This document shows positions 14,576 through 22,832 of a stretch of 24,780 nt of DNA, one piece after another. Every line of letters starts with the position of its first letter. The first letter of the stretch is position 1. This stretch comes from an uncultured candidate division Zixibacteria bacterium (GTDB lineage: Bacteria; Zixibacteria; MSB-5A5; GN15; FEB-12): the NCBI GenBank assembly GCA_913009765.1, contig CAJVYT010000018.1, forward strand, positions 1 to 24,780. The letters are read 5' to 3'. The notes under the pieces were generated by a model. The model searched no databases. It was not told the origin of the DNA and was given only the letters and a program-made list of their open reading frames with translations. The translations under genes and the position numbers were made by a program.

Positions 14576-14868
14576 TGTTTTTCGAGTATTAGCAAAGTCA
14601 TCCCTGTGCCATCCTGTTGAATATCACGTATTTTGTAGTCCGTACTATTTACGGTGAGCTTAAAATCTATTGTGATATTGGTTAAATCTGATGTTCGGCA
14701 ATGAAAAGTAGGGGTAAGGCTGCTAACGCTCACTGCTTCGATGTATTCATTATCAAAAATGCCGTTAGCCGTTGTTTCGTAAATCGTACCCGCACCAATT
14801 GTGGCAGTAACACCGTCATCATTTGTATCAAAAAAATCAGCGCGCTCTGCGTCTGTTTCTAGGGGCAT
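14572..14868 (-). CDS. Head-tail joining protein (FII-like, 98 aa)
   Basis: Small beta-rich protein in the position of lambda gpFII, which forms the ring between the connector and the tail. Visible strands are GVTATIGAGTIYETTANGIF, the Ser/Thr-rich middle, FKLTVNSTDYKIRDIQQDGT and a final MTLLILEKQ strand; the DYKIRDIQQDGTGMTLLIL ending is typical of head-tail attachment proteins. The N-terminal DAERADFFDTNDDGV helix-loop is also a common start of this family. It overlaps the 64-aa gene upstream by 32 bases and the terminator gene by four. Assignment from sequence pattern plus order. Confidence 0.8.
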   Translation of the reverse strand: MPLETDAERADFFDTNDDGVTATIGAGTIYETTANGIFDNEYIEAVSVSSLTPTFHCRTSDLTNITIDFKLTVNSTDYKIRDIQQDGTGMTLLILEKQ

Positions 14869-15031
14869 TTTTAATCTCTCTATTTACAGCATTTTTAAGC
14901 TTCTTTTTTGGCAGAAGTTCTGCAAATCCTGATGAAATCAGGAAATCACGTAACACAGCATTAGGCGTTATTACATCGCCCTTGCTATACATCTGCCATG
15001 GGATTATAAATTTTATTTCAGTCATTTCCAT
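14837..15031 (-). CDS. Small basic protein between head and tail genes (64 aa)
   Basis: Function unknown. It begins with MTEIKFIIPWQMYSKGDVIT, a strand-like segment with a P-W-Y-x-x-G-D-V pattern, includes LRDFLISSGFAE, and ends in a highly basic tail (KNAPRNRRRAR) that could bind nucleic acid. The arrangement recalls small head or connector accessory proteins. The ATG at 15031 has an AGAGGA motif five bases upstream; an alternative ATG at 15025 overlaps the upstream stop as ATGA. The C-terminus overlaps the joining gene. Confidence 0.6.
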   Translation of the reverse strand: MEMTEIKFIIPWQMYSKGDVITPNAVLRDFLISSGFAELLPKKKLKNAVNREIKNAPRNRRRAR

Positions 15032-16182
15032 ACGTCCTCTGGTGGGCCGTCGGAGTAAAATTCAGACGGGTGTTGATATGTAGTGACGAATTCTTTGTCA
15101 GGCCATCTGACCATAAGTTCTGCATGACCTACTGCAACTCTGTTAGCCAGGTAAAGGCTGTTTCCTGCTTCTTCCCATTGTCGCCAAAAATAAATATCGT
15201 CGTCTGTTCGCCCATCACCCCAGCCACCGTCATCTGCCGGCAGACTATGAAACCATGGCTTTGCCATCTTCTTCAACGCTTCAACTTTAATCAAGGTCAG
15301 CCCGAAATGTGCGGTATTAATCTTTGCCAAAGGGGTGTCAAAGGTCTCCCATGGCACTTCTGAAATATTCTTTCCTTCTGCGCCTCTAATTGTCATTAGG
15401 GGTGTGGGCTTAGTCCTGTGTGCCTGTATTGGGGCGATTGCATCAGCATTAGGATGCTCTTGTGCGAGTCTGATTAACTCCTCAACATGCTGACGGGTAA
15501 AAATGGTGTCATAATCGATTGTTAATACCCATTCTTTACCTTCTTTTATCCATTCTTCAATACATCTCTCTAAACATTGTCCCCAAAAAGCGCCCGTATG
15601 CTTTCGGATTGGTATTTTTAATGCAAGTAATGCCTCAAATGAACAGAAAAAGTTGTCCATAAAGCCGAGTCTTGGCACTGACATGGCCGCCCCGATCTTC
15701 ATTTCTTTGGCTTCTTTTTCTGTCACGGGCGAAACTTTATCAGCCATAAGGTTGAGAGATACCGGCAATGCTGCGCAATCTTCTTCTTCTGACTTCCATG
15801 GCCTTACATTTCTTAATCCTGCGTCCAGTAAAGCCTTAGTCAGTTCTTCCTTATCAAAAATAGTTTTATGATAATCATTTTCATCAATCTGGCCGCCCAT
15901 TGTATAACCTTGGACATTAATAGGATTGCCAGCTAAATAGTGTTGAGCAATCCATTCAAAATTAGGGACTGCAATTTTTAATACGCCGCCTGTTTTTAAT
16001 GCTTTAGCCCAATTAGATAGAACAGCCTTAATCTCTGTATGGCTGAAATGTTCGAGTACATGAGATGCTCGGATTTCTTCTACATCTGAATAATTAAGCG
16101 GGTAAATCTCCTGACCTGTCTTTCTGTCAAGATTCTCATAATCTTTTAACGGTATTTCACCTGAACCAAGGTTTAATTTCAT
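15022..16182 (-). CDS. Bifunctional methyltransferase-glycosyltransferase fusion (386 aa)
   Basis: Two enzyme domains in one chain. Residues 1-150 resemble a class I SAM methyltransferase: LNLGSG at 3-8 for SAM binding, an acidic residue at 19 in NLDRKTG, ASHVLEHF at 39-46, the conserved ALKTGGVLKIAVPN strand, and FDKEELTKALLDAGL near the end. Residues about 161-386 look like a GT-A glycosyltransferase: MKIGAAMSVPRLGF start, TIDYDTIF with a DxD at 223-225, HFGLTLIKVEAL, a DGRTDDDIYFWRQW acidic motif and VGHAEL. Sugar donor and target are unknown. Its placement in the head operon suggests modification of a virion protein or surface glycan, by inference. A GGAG site precedes the ATG. Confidence 0.83.
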   Translation of the reverse strand: MKLNLGSGEIPLKDYENLDRKTGQEIYPLNYSDVEEIRASHVLEHFSHTEIKAVLSNWAKALKTGGVLKIAVPNFEWIAQHYLAGNPINVQGYTMGGQIDENDYHKTIFDKEELTKALLDAGLRNVRPWKSEEEDCAALPVSLNLMADKVSPVTEKEAKEMKIGAAMSVPRLGFMDNFFCSFEALLALKIPIRKHTGAFWGQCLERCIEEWIKEGKEWVLTIDYDTIFTRQHVEELIRLAQEHPNADAIAPIQAHRTKPTPLMTIRGAEGKNISEVPWETFDTPLAKINTAHFGLTLIKVEALKKMAKPWFHSLPADDGGWGDGRTDDDIYFWRQWEEAGNSLYLANRVAVGHAELMVRWPDKEFVTTYQHPSEFYSDGPPEDVWK

Positions 16183-16206
16183 GTTACTCCGTGTAACTCC
16201 GAAAAA

Positions 16207-16260
16207 GAATTGCGGCAGGCCGGTCGGATACCGGCTTTTCGGTTATAAGCCTAGCCGCAA
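16207..16260 (-). terminator. Branched stem-loop with T tract after the decoration gene
   Basis: On the minus strand TTGCGGC (16260-16254) pairs with GCCGCAA (16216-16210). An inner hairpin GCCGG-tatccga-CCGGC lies within. A TTCTTTTTC tract follows the outer stem. It sits eight bases after the stop of the 148-aa head gene and about 30 bases before the fusion gene, where a partial terminator or mRNA-stabilising structure would raise capsid-gene mRNA over downstream genes. Confidence 0.5.
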
Positions 16261-16267
16261 ATACGTT

Positions 16268-16714
16268 TTAACCCGCGATTAAAGCTTTTACATTTGCATC
16301 CGTTGAATTAACCGGAAACTGTTCGGCTTTTGAAAGGTTGGCTATTGCTGTAATCACCTGCGTGGTTAATGGACTGATTGATAACCTCAGATACCGTTTT
16401 CTCGCACTGCAATCAACATTAAACTTGAAAGCATTAGGATCATTGGTAGCTGCTGTTTCAGCGTCAGGAATAGTCCATCCACCAGTGCCATCACCGACAA
16501 AAGCTGTAATATCTGCAAAGTTAGTTACTACAGTGTCATCAGATTCCGCCAATTTAAAGACAGTCGGATTATTTGATACGACATTGGCAGTAGCCATCAA
16601 TACATCAATACTAACGAAATCAAATCCTTTAGTATCAACGTTTCCTGCCGCGGTTGCAGCGTTTGTGGTAGATGATTGAGCAATAATCACCACTTGTTTT
16701 GTTGCTGGTTTCAT
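16268..16714 (-). CDS. Putative head decoration / capsid-associated protein (148 aa)
   Basis: Small beta-rich protein immediately downstream of the capsid gene, where siphophages often encode head decoration or stabiliser proteins. Visible features are MKPATKQVVIIAQSSTTNAA at the N-terminus, a DFVSIDVLMATANVV strand, VFKLAESDDT, a glycine loop (FVGDGTGGWTIPDAET) and the strand KRYLRLSISPLTTQVI. The pattern of xRYLxLSIxPxT is often present in conserved proteins at this site. No membrane segment or enzymatic motif. A role as a decoration protein is inferred from position; the family has no experimentally assigned function known to me. The upstream gap to the capsid gene is 17 bases. Confidence 0.62.
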   Translation of the reverse strand: MKPATKQVVIIAQSSTTNAATAAGNVDTKGFDFVSIDVLMATANVVSNNPTVFKLAESDDTVVTNFADITAFVGDGTGGWTIPDAETAATNDPNAFKFNVDCSARKRYLRLSISPLTTQVITAIANLSKAEQFPVNSTDANVKALIAG

Positions 16715-16731
16715 TTTATTTACTCCTGTGA

Positions 16732-18702
16732 TTAGTTGCCGTAAGCGCCAGAGATTGGCCCCTTGACTGAGGTACTGCCAAGATCATGGTTTACAATATC
16801 AAAACGCTCAGTACCGATAACGCCCAACTGCCCAAGCTCTGCATAACGTTCGCGCAAGACCTGGATAGTGATGCCCCGACGACTACCAAAGCTTGATGCA
16901 AGATCGAAACGACCAAACATAAACATAATATTGCTTGAGTAGTCAGTTCCAGCGCCTGCTGGCATAGCTTCTGATGTTTCTACGTCATATCCCAGAAATT
17001 GACCACCTGTTCCGCCTGCCAAGTCATTGATAGTGTTACCACCACCAGCAGCTTTCAGGCGACCAATAATCAATTCCCTTGCGGTATTTGACATTAACCA
17101 TTTTGAACCAAGCAGACCATAAGCTGCAACACCGGCCATGACAGAACCCATATCCGTTGCAGATACTTCTGCAAACGTGTCAACTCCTGATGTCAGTGAG
17201 ATACGACTTGAAAAGGCCGTTGCTTCAAATTTGGTTATCATACCTTCCATGCCGCCATAGGTGCTTGTTCCATCACCGACGATATAACAGTTGTCTTCCT
17301 TGACTGCGAAGGCATAAGCCATCTCCTGTGCAAAATCATCAACCAGATCAATGATTGCATCGTCTACCAGATCGTTAGAAACACGAGCTAACGCGCCCAA
17401 CTTTTTGGCATTCAATCCGACCATATCCCAGCTTTTATCTGATGCAGTTATTCCAGAACCATCCGTATCGCTGAAAAAGTAAGCCGTTAGGCCGCCTGTT
17501 CTGCGTGGAATTTCCAGAGAATCACTATTCATCGGACGCATTCTAGCCAAACGTCTTGCAACTCCGTAGCTATCGCGCAGATCAATGATGGCTTGTTCCA
17601 ACTCTGTTGGGACTATTGCACCACCACCGGTTAGCGTACTGCCTGACATAACACGAGTACTGATACCGTTTTCTTTGCACCAACGCTCAGCTTTGTCGCT
17701 TTTATGCACAACAGCTGCATACCACATACCGGCACGGTATCCTGCTTCTTCTGCCTTGATCACAGTACCATCAGGCATGGAGTAATCACGGGTAAATGCC
17801 TTTAACAAACCGTAACGAAAACGCTGGCTTGATTGCGGGGCAAGCTCGGCTGGCTGTGCTGTGTTAAAAGGCTTTTGACTGCCCTGAATTTTAGATAGCA
17901 TCTGCGAGTTAAACGTTTCGACAGTTGTCTCAGTTTTCTTAATCAGTTCCCGCGCCAATTCCGGGCCACCTTGTTCGGCAAACTCGTCACCGGCTGCAAG
18001 AATGTCTGCGATACGTTGAGACTCTCGTTCTGATGCTGCTCTTTCTGCTTCGGAATGATCTACAGGTTTTTCAACCTTTTTTTCCTCTGCTGGTTTTACT
18101 TCTTTTTCCTTTGTCATAATTTCACCTTGTGGTTGTTCATGTGCTCGCCCTACGCCAACTGTTGGATCGGCTGGGACGCTAACTAAAGAACCTTCTAATG
18201 GTTCCCAATCAGTCACACGGTATGTGCTTATATCTTCTTCTTGTTTTTCAAGAATCAGATCATGGATAATGTAACCCACACTCGTATTGCGACGGATGCC
18301 ATCAAGTACGTCTTGAAAAATTTCCTCAGCCCGCGCACTCTTCGAAAAGCGTGCCAGTATCCTGAGTCTTTTATCAGACGTTATCTCATAGCGTTCCACC
18401 ACTCCGACTTGATCGGACGTGTCATGGCCTACTAATAAAGGAGCGCCCATCAATAACCGTTCATCACGGATTGATTGGCTTCCAATGTCTAAAATCTCAT
18501 TCCCCCACCATCTTTGGTAAGGTTCTTCACTTGCTATTGATAGCCATGCTGTCCGGCTTTCTTCATCAATAGCATCTTTATCAACAGCAAAAAGTCGCTC
18601 TACTTGCGTGCCTTTAATACTTTTTATCTGTTGTTCAGTAGATAATTTACGAAACTCTGTGATGTCACTCTGTTTCTTCTGTTTTTCCGTCGGATTCTTC
18701 AT
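16732..18702 (-). CDS. Prohead protease-major capsid protein fusion (HK97 type, 656 aa)
   Basis: Protease and capsid in one open frame. Residues about 30-190 are an HK97-type (U35) prohead protease: His93 in LLVGHDT and Ser141 in IRRNTSVGYII are the expected catalytic residues, with the family's WEPLEGSLVSVPADP strand after them. Residues about 200-300 are a charged helical delta-like segment. From about 300 an HK97-fold major capsid protein follows (GAIVPTELEQAIIDL, VARRLARMRPM, LARVSNDLVDDAI and the end ITIQVLRERYAELGQ). Met196 has an AGGTGA motif seven bases upstream and could start a 461-aa capsid precursor on its own. The gene overlaps the portal gene by 38 bases. Confidence 0.92.
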   Translation of the reverse strand: MKNPTEKQKKQSDITEFRKLSTEQQIKSIKGTQVERLFAVDKDAIDEESRTAWLSIASEEPYQRWWGNEILDIGSQSIRDERLLMGAPLLVGHDTSDQVGVVERYEITSDKRLRILARFSKSARAEEIFQDVLDGIRRNTSVGYIIHDLILEKQEEDISTYRVTDWEPLEGSLVSVPADPTVGVGRAHEQPQGEIMTKEKEVKPAEEKKVEKPVDHSEAERAASERESQRIADILAAGDEFAEQGGPELARELIKKTETTVETFNSQMLSKIQGSQKPFNTAQPAELAPQSSQRFRYGLLKAFTRDYSMPDGTVIKAEEAGYRAGMWYAAVVHKSDKAERWCKENGISTRVMSGSTLTGGGAIVPTELEQAIIDLRDSYGVARRLARMRPMNSDSLEIPRRTGGLTAYFFSDTDGSGITASDKSWDMVGLNAKKLGALARVSNDLVDDAIIDLVDDFAQEMAYAFAVKEDNCYIVGDGTSTYGGMEGMITKFEATAFSSRISLTSGVDTFAEVSATDMGSVMAGVAAYGLLGSKWLMSNTARELIIGRLKAAGGGNTINDLAGGTGGQFLGYDVETSEAMPAGAGTDYSSNIMFMFGRFDLASSFGSRRGITIQVLRERYAELGQLGVIGTERFDIVNHDLGSTSVKGPISGAYGN

Positions 18703-20128
18703 CTGGTTTTGCCTGTGTTGGTGTGCTTTCAGTTGTGAGATTTAACCCTAAATCAGAAGCAAGGGTTTGTTCCTGTACAAGATCATCAAAAACGTCTTCA
18801 ATATCGTCTCCTTGTTCTGCTGCTATTTTAGTCCGGCTCTTTATCCCAGCGCCTATTTGAGCAATGTTTGATTCTGTTTCTTTCTTTGGATCAACCCACT
18901 GCCATCGTCTTGGCTGCCATAATATGTCTTTGTATTTGTCAATGCGGCCCATATCAAATGGCAGAATGGTTTTAAGTATTTGCATTTTTAACCAGTCGTC
19001 ATAAACACCATCATGAAAATGTTCTGTCAAATGTGTTTGTAAAACCTTCCATGAATCACGCTCGCTCAACTCACCGACTCTCGCGCTTGAATAATTAACA
19101 CCTTCAAGATTATTTGCAAGGTTGTGATAAGCGACGCCCATCCCAGCAGAGACACCGCGCAAGCAATTTTTAACGAACGGCTCTATTGCGGCATCAGGGT
19201 ATTTTGGATTCCAACCATTAATTTCATAACCTGGAGGCAACACCGGAAAAGTTCCTGGCTCTGCCTCAATGATAGGGTTTCCATCTTCGTCTTTGTCATC
19301 GCCTTCATATTGAGCGCCGCCATCTGGTGAAGTGATAACTCCCATTTGAGAAGCGCCCACTCTTGCAGCAATTACGGCAGCTTCTTCAAAAGCGCCTAAA
19401 TGGACAAGATTCAATAAAGCAGCATATACCCATGGGATGCCGCGTACCTGTTCTGCAAAATCTGAAATATAAATATGAATAATTTCATTTGCAGGAATTA
19501 CATCATACTCGCGGGTATACCCGCGTTCCCAGGTTGATGGCTTTCTCTTCAAAAGATGATAGGCAGTTGGCCTGCTCAGGCTATCCATTTGGATGCCCAT
19601 ATTAATCGCCCCACCGTTTGGGAAAGATTCGTTTTTCTGTTCGTCTAATCTGTCAGCATCTATAATTTGTAATTGGTATCCATGTTTTCCATCCCCTAAA
19701 TATTTTCTTAGTAATACCTCGCCATCAATAGCAAGCGTCCTAACCACTAAACGTTGCAGCGCCCCCCATGACATTCGATTAGTGATCTCACATTGTCCTT
19801 TTCGACTCCATGAACGCCAAGCGTCTTCAATACGTTTATTCGTGGTTGTATCAAGTTTCCCACTATTGAACTTTGTTTTAGCCTGTAATTTAAAAGGGGT
19901 AGAGCCACAAACATTGTCAACAACCATTTGAAAGAAACGTTTAGCATACGGGTTATTTTGTGATGCCTGTCTTGATCTTGCCCGAAGTGTACGAAGCTCA
20001 TACCGTAAAGAACGGTTAATGAACTCAGTTTCATTTGCCAGGCTAGCTGTTAATCTTGATGATTCTGCTGCTGCATAAGTGCCACGCTTTTTCTTTGGGC
20101 GATTCTCTAGCATATTCATGATGCCCAT
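18665..20128 (-). CDS. Portal protein, lambda gpB family (487 aa)
   Basis: Dodecameric portal through which DNA enters and leaves the head. Family signatures are clear: an N-terminal helix followed by RARSRQASQNNPYAKRFFQM, MSWGALQRLVVRTLAIDGEV, LQIIDADRLDEQ, the VRGIPWVYAALLNLVHLGAF helices, GVSAGMGVAYHNLANNLEGV and VNYSSARVGELSERDSWK, all typical of phage_portal_2 proteins. Length is somewhat under lambda gpB (533 aa). The C-terminal acidic tail (about 450-487) overlaps the protease-capsid gene. The ATG overlaps the stop of the small membrane protein upstream as TAATG. Confidence 0.95.
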   Translation of the reverse strand: MGIMNMLENRPKKKRGTYAAAESSRLTASLANETEFINRSLRYELRTLRARSRQASQNNPYAKRFFQMVVDNVCGSTPFKLQAKTKFNSGKLDTTTNKRIEDAWRSWSRKGQCEITNRMSWGALQRLVVRTLAIDGEVLLRKYLGDGKHGYQLQIIDADRLDEQKNESFPNGGAINMGIQMDSLSRPTAYHLLKRKPSTWERGYTREYDVIPANEIIHIYISDFAEQVRGIPWVYAALLNLVHLGAFEEAAVIAARVGASQMGVITSPDGGAQYEGDDKDEDGNPIIEAEPGTFPVLPPGYEINGWNPKYPDAAIEPFVKNCLRGVSAGMGVAYHNLANNLEGVNYSSARVGELSERDSWKVLQTHLTEHFHDGVYDDWLKMQILKTILPFDMGRIDKYKDILWQPRRWQWVDPKKETESNIAQIGAGIKSRTKIAAEQGDDIEDVFDDLVQEQTLASDLGLNLTTESTPTQAKPDEESDGKTEETE

Positions 20129-20286
20129 TATTTTCTTGCTCCCTTAGTAACTCCTAGGTAAAAAAGCGGCAACCCTATAACGATAAATCCTGCTGGTTGA
20201 TAGATTAAAAAAGCACCATAAGCTGTCAATCCAATACCAGAAAATACAAAAAGATCCCTTATATCTATATATTTTTTTATTTTCAT
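20128..20286 (-). CDS. Small two-segment membrane protein before portal (52 aa)
   Basis: Short gene locked between two others by overlaps at both ends (ATGA with the upstream Ig/W-like gene and TAATG with portal). The product begins MKIKKYIDIRDLFVFSGIGL and has two hydrophobic helices (about 12-30 and 33-47) with a short loop containing QPAG, then a basic end (KGARK). Small membrane proteins at this site occur in several lambda-like phages without known function. No holin or lysis role is implied by location, since it lies in the head operon. Confidence 0.7.
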   Translation of the reverse strand: MKIKKYIDIRDLFVFSGIGLTAYGAFLIYQPAGFIVIGLPLFYLGVTKGARK

Positions 20287-20855
20287 AGTCTGAATAATAC
20301 TTTTGCGCTGCCTTTTCCATTTATTGCTCTTAGTTCTGCCGCGACTTCTGCTCTGTAGGTTGTTCTGAAACTCATTAAATCTTTTATTTCCATACGGGAC
20401 AATGATCTACCGGCAATCGTGTATGACATTTGATCCTTTGTTGCCCTGTTTTCTATAACAGCTTCTATGGCTTCCAGGGTTATTTTTGCGTGTGTTCTGG
20501 GATCAGTTGTCGCAGCGTCCCGGTTTGCAATTACTTTGAAAGTCCCGTCTTGTATGGTGACTCTTTCACTGTCCGAATCACGAGTGATATATGCCTGCCA
20601 GTGATAAATCCCGACCGTATAAGCAGCGGTTGTTGCTGCTGCAACCTCCACCAGGTAATCATTACCACTTGCGCTAGCGGTTATTTCAATCTCTGTCGCG
20701 CCTGTTCCCTCTAATCTGGCTGAATATTTAAGCGTGTAGAGAGAGTTATCATAGTCAGAGTTTAAATCTGTACGTTTCCATGCCCATCTATCCCCGGCAA
20801 TTAATTCGTTTGGTTCTTTTTCTGGATAGTTTGAACTTGTAAAAGCATTGCTCAT
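20283..20855 (-). CDS. Head-tail protein: Ig-like domain plus gpW-like C-terminus (190 aa)
   Basis: Residues about 15-110 form an Ig-like beta domain: TLKYSARLEG, IEITASASGNDYLVEVAAAT, YHWQAYITRDSDSERVTIQD and TFKVIA. Residues about 119-175 read as a gpW/Gp6-type helical-hairpin-like end: THAKITLEAIEAVIENRAT, then SYTIAGRSLSRMEIKDLMSF and TTYRAEVAAE. In lambda gpW is a connector protein that stabilises DNA in the head; here the two modules are in one chain. Location between terminase and portal fits gpW. The start follows AGGTGG and lies one base after the terminase stop. Family assignment is from motif pattern. Confidence 0.75.
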   Translation of the reverse strand: MSNAFTSSNYPEKEPNELIAGDRWAWKRTDLNSDYDNSLYTLKYSARLEGTGATEIEITASASGNDYLVEVAAATTAAYTVGIYHWQAYITRDSDSERVTIQDGTFKVIANRDAATTDPRTHAKITLEAIEAVIENRATKDQMSYTIAGRSLSRMEIKDLMSFRTTYRAEVAAELRAINGKGSAKVLFRL

Positions 20856-20856
20856 A

Positions 20857-22794
20857 TCACCACCTGTTTACGAATCCGCCGCGTCGCTTCTTAATATTCT
20901 TTCTGAGCTTTGCAGATGGTTCTTGTTGTTTGGGCTGCTCTGGTTCTCTTGGCAGCAAATGTTTTTCTACTAAATCAAAATTAGGGTTTAATAACTCAAG
21001 CGCCACCATTGCATAGACACGACAATCCAGTGATTCATTGCGACGGCCTGCGCTTTTTAATAACCAGGCACGTGACCGTTTACCTCTGACAAATTTAGAG
21101 ACACATTTCTCAGCCGTGAGCATATCGAAATAATGCTGGTCATAGTGAGCCGGGAAATGACAATAACCAGGCCCATGATCCTGAACTTTAAGTCTTGAAT
21201 AAATTAATTCTTTAGCGGTATCGACACCCACCGGAATAAAACTGGCTTTATATTTCTTTGATTTCCCCGGTCTGCCTGCCAAGGGTTTGCCCTGACCGTC
21301 CATTCCTTTGATAGCAAAAACCCGTCTGCGCACACGAGCTGCGCAAAACTTATAAACCAGTGGCGTTCTGTGACCGCCTGAGTCAATACAGGCAGAAGCT
21401 ATTTTCATCGTCACCCCGGTTTCATGGGGGAACCTGGTTAAAAGATAATCGTCAAGACGATGCCAGACTGACCCATTCACTGACGGGTCTTGTGAGGTAT
21501 CACCAATAATTAGATTATATTCTATTGACCACGATTCATGGCCGTGGCCCCATGCAACTACTTCACATTCCAGCCTGTCATCCTGAACGTCAATACCTGC
21601 TGTTAATAATAAAGCGCCCCCTGGGATCTCTGGGCCATAATGCTCGCGCCGGGATAAAAGGCTCTCACCTTCTATGGATTCGTTTTCTTCTTCCCAGAGT
21701 TCTCCAAGACGGGTATTAACAAATGACTTTAATTTTGTTGGATCGCCTATTTTCTTGGCTGCGTTTGCTTTTAGAAACTCAGCAACCAGCTCTGACCATG
21801 CCGTAAAATAACTATAGGCTGCCCATATAATAAACCCGGCATGGAAAGGTGGGTCTACGTATTTGCCGTCCTGAGTAAAATTATCATCCTGGTCTAAAAC
21901 AATTCCATCTTCTGTACGCCACTCCCCTTTTTCATCCATTTCAGGGAATTGAGAATAATCCAGCAATGACCCGCAATGCTCGCAAGCGTATTTCGTTGTT
22001 TTAGGATCACTGTTAGTCCAGTTGAAATTTGACCATTTAAGATATTGAAACTCATCACAATCAGGGCAGGGCAGGTATCGACGGAATACCATGTCTGCAT
22101 CATTCAGACTTGATTCAATTTGAGAATCTCCTTTGATTCCGGGTGTGCTACCCCTGACGCTTTTGGGAAAGGATGAATTAGTAATACGAACATCCCCCAA
22201 AGATGTGGGCGCGCCTTCACCTTCAACGTCATTGTCAAATCCGTCCAGCTCATCGTAATAGCAAACGTCTTTTGTGAGTCGTCTGTAATTTCTTGCTGAC
22301 TTGCCGCCTTTGATATCCAGTATCGAACCGAGAAATGCTTTTCTGTGCTTAGTGTTGTCCTTTCCCTTTTTGTCAGGTTCGCCCCTGAGTATTTTTCTTA
22401 ACACGGGGACATCCCGAATCATCGGGTCTATTTCATCTGATACAAAGTCTCTCGCATCCGTATCAGTAGGCTGCCAGATAACCTGATTGCGGTTTTTATG
22501 TTCGGCAAAGTACCCGACTGAGGCTGCTACTATTTTGGTAAATCCGATACGAGCAGATTTGAACAAAGTGACAATGCGAATATCATCATTGCTGATAGCA
22601 TTCATCACACTTTTCTGGCTAGGAAACGTCTCCCATCTGCCCTCTATCGCGCTGGATTCAGACGATAAGTAAAAGTTGTTATCAGCCCACTCGCTCAGGG
22701 TTTGGGGGGAGGGCTTCTTGCACAGGGATAACCCTTTTTTTATTGCTGCGTTTTGTTTCTCAAGGAATTCAGGATGAACCAATACTTTTTCCAT
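20857..22794 (-). CDS. Terminase large subunit, lambda gpA family (645 aa)
   Basis: DNA-packaging ATPase and endonuclease that cuts concatemers and pumps DNA into the prohead. Length is nearly that of lambda gpA (641). The ATPase variant Walker A is KSARIGFTK at 79-87, equivalent to lambda KSARVGYSK. Walker B is VCYYDELDGF with Asp181-Glu182. A zinc-binding pair CPDC (243-246) and CEHC (271-274) follows. The nuclease domain begins LLTAGIDVQDDRLECEVVAW with Asp402, corresponding to the catalytic Asp of the cos-cleaving nuclease. gpA-type enzymes usually work with a Nu1-type small subunit; no clear small subunit was recognised in the window. AAAGGA precedes the ATG. Confidence 0.96.
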   Translation of the reverse strand: MEKVLVHPEFLEKQNAAIKKGLSLCKKPSPQTLSEWADNNFYLSSESSAIEGRWETFPSQKSVMNAISNDDIRIVTLFKSARIGFTKIVAASVGYFAEHKNRNQVIWQPTDTDARDFVSDEIDPMIRDVPVLRKILRGEPDKKGKDNTKHRKAFLGSILDIKGGKSARNYRRLTKDVCYYDELDGFDNDVEGEGAPTSLGDVRITNSSFPKSVRGSTPGIKGDSQIESSLNDADMVFRRYLPCPDCDEFQYLKWSNFNWTNSDPKTTKYACEHCGSLLDYSQFPEMDEKGEWRTEDGIVLDQDDNFTQDGKYVDPPFHAGFIIWAAYSYFTAWSELVAEFLKANAAKKIGDPTKLKSFVNTRLGELWEEENESIEGESLLSRREHYGPEIPGGALLLTAGIDVQDDRLECEVVAWGHGHESWSIEYNLIIGDTSQDPSVNGSVWHRLDDYLLTRFPHETGVTMKIASACIDSGGHRTPLVYKFCAARVRRRVFAIKGMDGQGKPLAGRPGKSKKYKASFIPVGVDTAKELIYSRLKVQDHGPGYCHFPAHYDQHYFDMLTAEKCVSKFVRGKRSRAWLLKSAGRRNESLDCRVYAMVALELLNPNFDLVEKHLLPREPEQPKQQEPSAKLRKNIKKRRGGFVNRW

Positions 22795-22807
22795 TTCATC
22801 CTTTCAT

Positions 22808-22832
22808 AAAAAAAGCCTCAATTAAGAGGCTT
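22808..22832 (-). terminator. Intrinsic terminator 14 bases upstream of terL
   Basis: On the minus strand AAGCCTC-ttaatt-GAGGCTT forms a seven-pair stem with a six-base loop, running into a seven-T tract: a textbook rho-independent terminator. It lies between the XRE gene and the terminase start, so transcripts from the promoter at 24247-24275 should end here unless antiterminated. Confidence 0.85.

Noticed and set aside
14823..15083. 86-codon plus-strand frame across the connector genes
   Set aside because: It runs antisense to three coupled minus-strand genes with good start sites and has no recognisable pattern.
15022..15702. Separate glycosyltransferase gene starting at the internal Met161
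   Set aside because: The frame is continuous from 16182, and the region before Met161 has only a weak AAAGAA motif, so a fused protein is the simpler reading; an internal start is not excluded.
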